Position numbers and translations under genes: made by a program. From Chloroflexota bacterium (GTDB lineage: Bacteria; Chloroflexota; Dehalococcoidia; Lucifugimonadales; Australimonadaceae): a stretch of 6,585 nucleotides of DNA. Location: positions 1 to 6,585 of the forward strand of contig JAQBVZ010000039.1 in the NCBI GenBank assembly GCA_027625205.1. Direction: 5' to 3'. Below, in pieces: positions 1 to 3,673 of the stretch. Position 1 is the first letter of the stretch. Each line of letters opens with the position of its first letter. The notes below the pieces were generated by a model that saw only the letters and a program-made list of their open reading frames with translations, ran no database searches and was not told the DNA's origin.

Positions 1-1
1 T

Positions 2-265
2 GTGGGTAGTATGCGCTTTGCCCAACAGAACAAAGATGAGGGCTTGGCAAAAGAGACGGACGTATCCCTGGAAGCGTTGGAGAGCCTGCTTCCCAGCCAC
101 TTCTGGGTAGACCGCATCCGCGCCGCCGCCCGGGACTCTTCAGACCACGGTGCAAACATGGCAAGGCTCTATGTGGAACGTTGCTACAAGCTTCTGGATG
201 AGGACTATGGGGCCGTGAAGCAGCTTGAGGAGCAGATCACCAGTGAAGCAGGCGACTCAGCCTAG
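2..265 (+). CDS. Hypothetical protein, probably 5'-truncated by the window edge
   Basis: I do not recognise this protein. The frame is open from the first bases of the window to a TAG at 263-265 and encodes up to 87 residues. A GTG at 2-4 or an ATG at 11-13 could be the start, but no Shine-Dalgarno sequence is visible before either, so the real start may lie to the left of the window. The visible part is hydrophilic, rich in Glu, Asp, Lys and Gln, and probably mostly helical, with a 'LPSHFWVDRIRAAARD' stretch in the middle and an acidic helix-like C-terminus. There is no signal peptide, membrane segment or cysteine/histidine cluster suggesting metal binding. It is the only plausible plus-strand gene here and runs tail-to-tail into the flavoprotein gene, with the two stop codons overlapping. 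It could be the end of a larger protein or a small stand-alone protein. Confidence 0.5.
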   Translation: MGSMRFAQQNKDEGLAKETDVSLEALESLLPSHFWVDRIRAAARDSSDHGANMARLYVERCYKLLDEDYGAVKQLEEQITSEAGDSA

Positions 266-1242
266 TCTTCACTCCGCAGTACCGCCTTCACCCGCTCCCG
301 CAAAATCAACTCCGCCTCCCTCACAATCCGGCGCAGGATGTCTCCGGCAGGCTCCACCGCATGCACCATCCCTGAAGCGTTTCCCGCTCGCACAGGTGCA
401 ATCGCTTGATTATTCTCCTGCGTGGCTCTCGCAACCTCCGGCCCCAGTTCGTCTCGTCTTGCAGCAACATCGGCGTCACGCCCTGCCCAAACATCCGTGA
501 AATCGTTGCGCAACACACGGTCAATAATGTAGTCAGGGAATGCAGCGTTGGCAGCAAGGTCGTAAGCCCTCGTCACCACCGTGTCGTCAGCGCTCGCCTC
601 CACAATGCGGTCCTTCTGCCACTGAGGACGCACGGCTTCAACGCTGGCCACGAACCGGGTGCCAATCCACGCTCCCTCCGCGCCAAGCATCAGCGCCGCC
701 GCAAGGCCACGACCATCGGCAATGCCGCCCGCAGCGATGACGGGAACGCCCTTTGCCACGTCCACTACCGTTGGCACGATCGCCATGGTCCCGCTATACC
801 CCGTGTGACCTCCCGCTTCCGTACCCTGAGCCGCGATGGCGTCAGCTCCTGCGTTGACAGCCACTACCGCCTGCGCCACCGTTTGTACCTGCACCAGCAC
901 CTTCACGCCAGCAGCGTGGGCTGCGGGGATATACGTCGTGGGGTCCGCAAATGAATGGCTGATGGCAGCCACCTTCTCCTCAAGCGCCACGGCCACCAGT
1001 TCATCAAGTCCCGGGAACGATGAGATAAAGCCGACGCCAAAGGGGCGGTCCGTCCGCTCCCGCACGGCGCGTATCTGCTCCCGGAGCCAGTCTGCTCCAC
1101 CAGGGGTGGTCCCGCCTATGAGGCCGAAACCGCCCGCTGCCGATACCGCCGCCACCAGGTTAGCCGTCGCTATGCCCGCCATGGGCGCGCTGATGATGGG
1201 GTGCTCTATGCCCAAAAGCTCTGTGATTCGCGTGCGGAACAT
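262..1242 (-). CDS. Nitronate monooxygenase / NPD-like FMN-dependent TIM-barrel oxidoreductase
   Basis: This 326-residue protein belongs to the nitronate monooxygenase (2-nitropropane dioxygenase) family of FMN-binding TIM barrels, which also includes FabK-type enoyl reductases and NADH:quinone reductases. Visible family features are the N-terminal 'PIISAPMAGIAT' strand (residues 15-26), 'QGTEAGGHTG' (139-148) with the family's catalytic-type His146, the phosphate-binding 'AAGGIADG' (170-177) and 'GAEGAWIGTRF' (187-197). Length is normal and the domain is complete; it should be cytosolic. The ATG start is supported by AAGGAG at 1253-1258, ten bases upstream. That site overlaps the distal TAA stop of the Rieske frame, so the two genes are probably translationally coupled. 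The substrate is uncertain: members labelled nitronate monooxygenase have turned out to oxidise nitronates or to reduce quinones with NADH. Its place after an oxygenase and a hydrolase suggests a catabolic role (inference). The stop codon TAG shares CTAG with the convergent gene. Confidence 0.88.
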   Translation of the reverse strand: MFRTRITELLGIEHPIISAPMAGIATANLVAAVSAAGGFGLIGGTTPGGADWLREQIRAVRERTDRPFGVGFISSFPGLDELVAVALEEKVAAISHSFADPTTYIPAAHAAGVKVLVQVQTVAQAVVAVNAGADAIAAQGTEAGGHTGYSGTMAIVPTVVDVAKGVPVIAAGGIADGRGLAAALMLGAEGAWIGTRFVASVEAVRPQWQKDRIVEASADDTVVTRAYDLAANAAFPDYIIDRVLRNDFTDVWAGRDADVAARRDELGPEVARATQENNQAIAPVRAGNASGMVHAVEPAGDILRRIVREAELILRERVKAVLRSED

Positions 1243-1256
1243 AGGGTCACGTCTCC

Positions 1257-1562
1257 TTAACCGCTGCTGTCGGTCTCATGGGGTGCAGGCGCCCGCTGAG
1301 CATCCCGTGAGTTGGCACATGGTTTGCGCCAGACCACCAACGGGGAGTCATGGGATGAAAAGTTCTCTGGGTAGTCATAGCGCTGGTTCACCACAGCCTT
1401 CAGATCCTGCCGGGAGAAGTTGGTGTAATGCATCCAGTTATGGAAGATGTTCCAGTAGACGCTCTCCCATAGCTTGGCCAAGAAGCTGGTGCCTGCTGAC
1501 CAATGGTAATAGACCATGAGACTTAACTCCTCCGTTATGGGCACGGCATGCCTCGTGTACGT
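1257..1562 (-). pseudogene. C-terminal remainder of the Rieske oxygenase, separated by an in-frame TAA
   Basis: These codons continue the Rieske oxygenase frame after the TAA at 1563-1565 with no change of phase. Read through, residues 312 onward begin 'TYTRHAVPITEELSLMVYYHW', and the rest is typical of the C-terminal half of a catalytic domain in this family: 'WNIFHNWMHYTNFSRQD', 'HDSPLVVWRK'. The Asp of 'SRQD' (Asp364 in the uninterrupted numbering) is in the place where Rieske oxygenases carry the carboxylate that completes the 2-His-1-carboxylate iron site. The segment runs about 100 codons to a TAA at 1257-1259 with no other lesion, so the damage looks recent or artificial. A GTG at 1542-1544, six bases after a GAGG (1551-1554), could restart translation and give a 95-residue peptide. 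That peptide would have no cofactor-binding cluster of its own. No intact start suggests it was ever an independent gene. Confidence 0.82.
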
Positions 1563-1565
1563 TTA
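1563..1565 (-). other. Premature in-frame TAA inside the Rieske oxygenase gene
   Basis: The plus strand reads 'tta' here, giving TAA on the coding strand between '...MVRLDQRG' and 'TYTRHAVPIT...'. The two flanking open frames are separated by exactly 18 bases after the stop and are in the same phase, so a single base change at this codon (for example TAC or TAT for Tyr, CAA for Gln) restores one 412-residue protein. TAA is used as an ordinary terminator in this window, at the ends of polA and of the Rieske frame itself, which argues against codon reassignment. Confidence 0.9.
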
Positions 1566-2495
1566 GCCCCGCTGGTCCAGCCGCACCATCCCCGGCAGGT
1601 GGAGCAGGGACCCACCCCATTCCTCCTGCTGTGCGGGTTCAAGAACAGACCATGTTGGCTTAGCCTTGGCGTTCCGCTTCACCCCGTACTTGAACGCCCA
1701 GTTCCACAGGCGACGCCAACGGCTCTTGGGCCACTTGTGACCCAGCTTGGTAAAGTTCACGAAGGTGGGAGGGTCCTGGATGCCCCGTCCACGAAAGCTC
1801 CGCACTATTGATGCTCTCCCGTTCACCGCGTCTGCGCGAGGCCCCACAGGACCGCTGAAGCCAATAGCAACCTGACCGGTCCTGAATGAGTTCCGGTGGA
1901 CATAGGGTGCGTGAGCGTCTGCGGCGTTCTCCACGCTCTGCCGCCAGTTGACCAACCAGTACTCCAGATGGAATAGCACGTGGGCGTCTTCCCGGAACAT
2001 CTCCGGCGGTACGTCCTCCTCAATAGGGGCTGGCTCCCCCTCCCCCATCCAGACAAAGACCATGCCCTTCAATACTCGTGTGGGGTACGTGCGTGCGTTA
2101 ATTCCCAAGTGGGGCAGCTTTGAATCGTCACCCTCCACCAGCACTGCCAGCAACTCGCCCGTCTCACTGAATGTCCAACCGTGATAGGGGCAGGTGATGG
2201 TGCCTTTCCAATGGCAATCGCCCTCCTGGAAATTGCCTCCGCGGTGGGGGCAGACAGAGGAGATGCAGGCCACCTCTATGTCCTTGCCTCTAAAAAACAC
2301 TAGGTCAGTGCCAAGTATTTTTACGTGCTTTGGGTGCTTACCTACCTTTTTCAGGAGGACGGCGGGGTACCAGTATTCTCTGAACCCCAGCGGCGGAATA
2401 ATCTCTCGTCTGTCATTGGACTGCCACTGCGCATACTCAGCAGCCAGGTCACCGCTGGGTGTTGCCTTACCTTGCTTTTGCTCAACATCTACCAT
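1563..2495 (-). CDS. Rieske [2Fe-2S] non-haem iron oxygenase alpha subunit, N-terminal 310 residues
   Basis: This is the N-terminal three quarters of a ring-hydroxylating or related Rieske oxygenase, an enzyme class that uses O2 and electrons from a reductase to hydroxylate or demethylate aromatic and cyclic substrates. The Rieske domain (about 40-150) has CPH (Cys82, His84) and CPYHGW (Cys102, His105), the four cluster ligands. The catalytic domain follows, with 'NWRQSVENAADAHAPYVHRNS' containing His195 and His200 as likely iron ligands and Asp193 as the likely bridge to the cluster. The ATG has a strong GGGAGG (2503-2508) seven bases upstream. The frame stops at TAA 1563-1565, short of the roughly 410-residue length the continuous frame would give, and lacks the third iron ligand, so the 310-residue product should be inactive alone. 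No reductase or ferredoxin gene is in the window. Substrate is unknown; the neighbouring hydrolase hints at aromatic or cyclic compound breakdown. Confidence 0.9.
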   Translation of the reverse strand: MVDVEQKQGKATPSGDLAAEYAQWQSNDRREIIPPLGFREYWYPAVLLKKVGKHPKHVKILGTDLVFFRGKDIEVACISSVCPHRGGNFQEGDCHWKGTITCPYHGWTFSETGELLAVLVEGDDSKLPHLGINARTYPTRVLKGMVFVWMGEGEPAPIEEDVPPEMFREDAHVLFHLEYWLVNWRQSVENAADAHAPYVHRNSFRTGQVAIGFSGPVGPRADAVNGRASIVRSFRGRGIQDPPTFVNFTKLGHKWPKSRWRRLWNWAFKYGVKRNAKAKPTWSVLEPAQQEEWGGSLLHLPGMVRLDQRG

Positions 2496-2554
2496 CGTGC
2501 GTCCTCCCGCTCACCGACAAAGTACGTTCCTGTGTCTCAACGGATGTGGGGCTG

Positions 2555-2582
2555 CATATAGCCACACTACTCACTAATTCAA
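2555..2582 (-). promoter_or_regulatory. Possible sigma-70-type promoter upstream of the Rieske gene
   Basis: In the 111-base gap between the hydrolase stop and the Rieske start, the minus strand carries TTGAAT (2577-2582) and TATATG (2555-2560) separated by 16 bases. Each hexamer matches the consensus at four of six positions. Transcription from here would give a leader of roughly 50 bases before the GGGAGG ribosome-binding site. Such pairs occur by chance, so this is a candidate only. If real, the Rieske and flavoprotein genes would have their own transcript, separate from the hydrolase. Confidence 0.28.
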
Positions 2583-2588
2583 GGTGCG

Positions 2589-2602
2589 CCGTGGACCCAC
2601 GG
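2589..2602. repeat. Short inverted repeat just after the hydrolase gene
   Basis: CCGTGG and CCACGG are separated by two bases, forming a nearly perfect 14-base palindrome that starts, on the coding strand, four bases after the hydrolase TAG. No run of U follows on the minus-strand transcript, so it does not qualify as a typical intrinsic terminator. It could be a weak RNA hairpin protecting the 3' end, a protein-binding palindrome, or chance. Confidence 0.4.
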
Positions 2603-2606
2603 ACTC

Positions 2607-3494
2607 CTACATCTTCCCCAGCAGGAAGTCCGTCACCACACGGTTATGCTCCTCTGGCTGCTCCCACTGTGGCCAGTGCGCGGCGTTCTTTATAAGCACA
2701 TATTGCGCGCCACCGCCAATGCGACTTGCCAGGTACTCGCCCAGCTCAGGACTCGCGCCCTGGTTGCGGTCCGTCCACATCACCAACGATTCCGGCTTAA
2801 ACGTGGCGGCCTCCTCCTCTTCGTAGAAAAGAAGTCGTGGCCTGGGTGCCGACACCCCGTAGACCTTCCGCATGGACTCGAATATTGCGGGGTCCTGGTA
2901 GAGCTTGTACTGCACGTCCACAAGGTCATCTGTAAGGTGGTCAGGACTGGCCACAAGGTACTCCATCCGCTTGCGGACGGTGTCACGACTGAAGTTGTTC
3001 ACGGACTCCTGACAGATGGGCACCAGCAGGTCAGCCTCAGGGCCTGCCTCAAATTCACGCTTGAAGCTCACGTAGAAGGAGCCGGAGTTGAATATCATCT
3101 TGCCGCTGCGCTCCGGGTAGCGCATGCCAATGTCAAAGGCCATGCCTGCGCCCATAGACTCGCCCTCAAAGTGGGCCCATTGGATGCCCTCAGCATCCAT
3201 GAAGTCCAGGATAGCGTCCGCCTGCACACGCACGCGTAGACCGGAGTCGTACGGCTCCAACGTCGAGTAGCCGTGATAGAGGGCGTCGATTGCGTAGACG
3301 TGGAAGTGCTCCGCCAGCGGCATGACGTTGCGCGCAAAGAGCTCCGCACTGCTGCCGACGCCATGGATGAGGATAAGCGCGTCGCCCTCTCCAGCCTCAA
3401 TGACACGGTGCTTGTACTGCTTACCCTTCACCATCCGTACCTGGCTCCCCATCAGGGAGACCCAGAGGGACGCAGCGTGTTTGTCAGCGGTCAT
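2607..3494 (-). CDS. Alpha/beta hydrolase of the meta-cleavage-product (MhpC/BphD-like) type
   Basis: This 295-residue alpha/beta-hydrolase resembles C-C bond hydrolases that split ring-fission products in aromatic degradation, but esterase-type members share the same fold. Visible elements in order: strand and oxyanion-hole motif 'ILIHGVGSSAE' (41-51, HGVG at 44-47), 'YAIDALYHGYS' (67-77), the nucleophile elbow G-E-Ser113-M-G (111-115), and 'NAAHWPQWEQP' (270-280) with catalytic His273, which is very like the 'GHW-QWE' segment of meta-cleavage hydrolases. The acid segment reads 'LVMWTDRNQGAS'. The usual Asp four residues after Trp is Asn244 here, and Asp242 is nearby. Length is normal and no signal peptide or membrane segment is seen. 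The start is supported by AGGAG at 3503-3507, eight bases upstream; Met15 and Met21 are possible alternatives. It lies 176 bases after polA and 111 before the Rieske gene. The exact substrate cannot be read from the sequence. Confidence 0.85.
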   Translation of the reverse strand: MTADKHAASLWVSLMGSQVRMVKGKQYKHRVIEAGEGDALILIHGVGSSAELFARNVMPLAEHFHVYAIDALYHGYSTLEPYDSGLRVRVQADAILDFMDAEGIQWAHFEGESMGAGMAFDIGMRYPERSGKMIFNSGSFYVSFKREFEAGPEADLLVPICQESVNNFSRDTVRKRMEYLVASPDHLTDDLVDVQYKLYQDPAIFESMRKVYGVSAPRPRLLFYEEEEAATFKPESLVMWTDRNQGASPELGEYLASRIGGGAQYVLIKNAAHWPQWEQPEEHNRVVTDFLLGKM

Positions 3495-3495
3495 A

Positions 3496-3509
3496 GTAGG
3501 GACTCCTAC
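3496..3509 (-). promoter_or_regulatory. Small hairpin covering the hydrolase ribosome-binding site
   Basis: On the coding strand GTAGG-AGTC-CCTAC can fold as a five-base-pair stem with a four-base loop, directly before the hydrolase ATG. The Shine-Dalgarno AGGAG (3503-3507) lies partly in the 5' arm and partly in the loop. This could lower or condition translation initiation, but the stem is short and may be chance. Confidence 0.35.
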
Positions 3510-3539
3510 AAATAGCTACCCCCCTTCCAAACCCCTGGT

Positions 3540-3554
3540 GGCTTGCCACAAGCC
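3540..3554. repeat. Inverted repeat in the polA-hydrolase gap
   Basis: GGCTTG and CAAGCC are perfect complements separated by CCA. The repeat sits within the 176-base gap between polA and the hydrolase gene (3495-3670). No U-run follows on either strand, so it is not a typical intrinsic terminator. A further G-rich stretch lies between it and the hydrolase ribosome-binding site on the minus strand. No clear promoter was found in the gap. Confidence 0.4.
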
Positions 3555-3657
3555 CGTTCGCCCTGTGGTTCTCGAAGGGTGATCGGGAGAAAATCAGGCG
3601 CTACGGCGTGGACTTGGGGCAGTTGCAGGTCTACACAATTGGGACCCGCATATAGGT

Positions 3658-3673
3658 TAAGGAGATATCCTTA
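3658..3673. repeat. Inverted repeat overlapping the polA stop codon
   Basis: TAAGGA and TCCTTA flank a four-base centre; the outer end of the repeat is the TAA stop codon of polA. It could form a six-pair AU-rich hairpin at the end of the polA message. Without a following U-run it is not a convincing terminator, and chance is likely. Confidence 0.35.

Noticed and set aside
406..954. A 182-codon plus-strand frame opposite the flavoprotein gene, and another at 836-1519
   Set aside because: Both lie opposite well-supported minus-strand coding sequence, show low-complexity translations, and have no family motif.
1545..1565. Frameshift as the cause of the split Rieske gene
   Set aside because: The two parts are in the same frame, with 18 bases between the stop codon and the GTG of the downstream open frame, and the read-through residues 'TYTRHA' look like normal family sequence. 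A substitution explains the break; an indel does not.
1563..1565. Programmed recoding of the stop (selenocysteine, pyrrolysine or code change)
   Set aside because: The codon is TAA, not TGA or TAG, and TAA also ends polA and the Rieske frame itself. No readthrough signal is recognisable after it.
2646..3239. A 197-codon plus-strand frame opposite the hydrolase gene
   Set aside because: It is also in codon register with the hydrolase gene and has no recognisable motif; it is a shadow of a clearly coding sense frame.
3540..3554. Rho-independent terminator between polA and the hydrolase
   Set aside because: The stem is present but neither strand has a following T-run.
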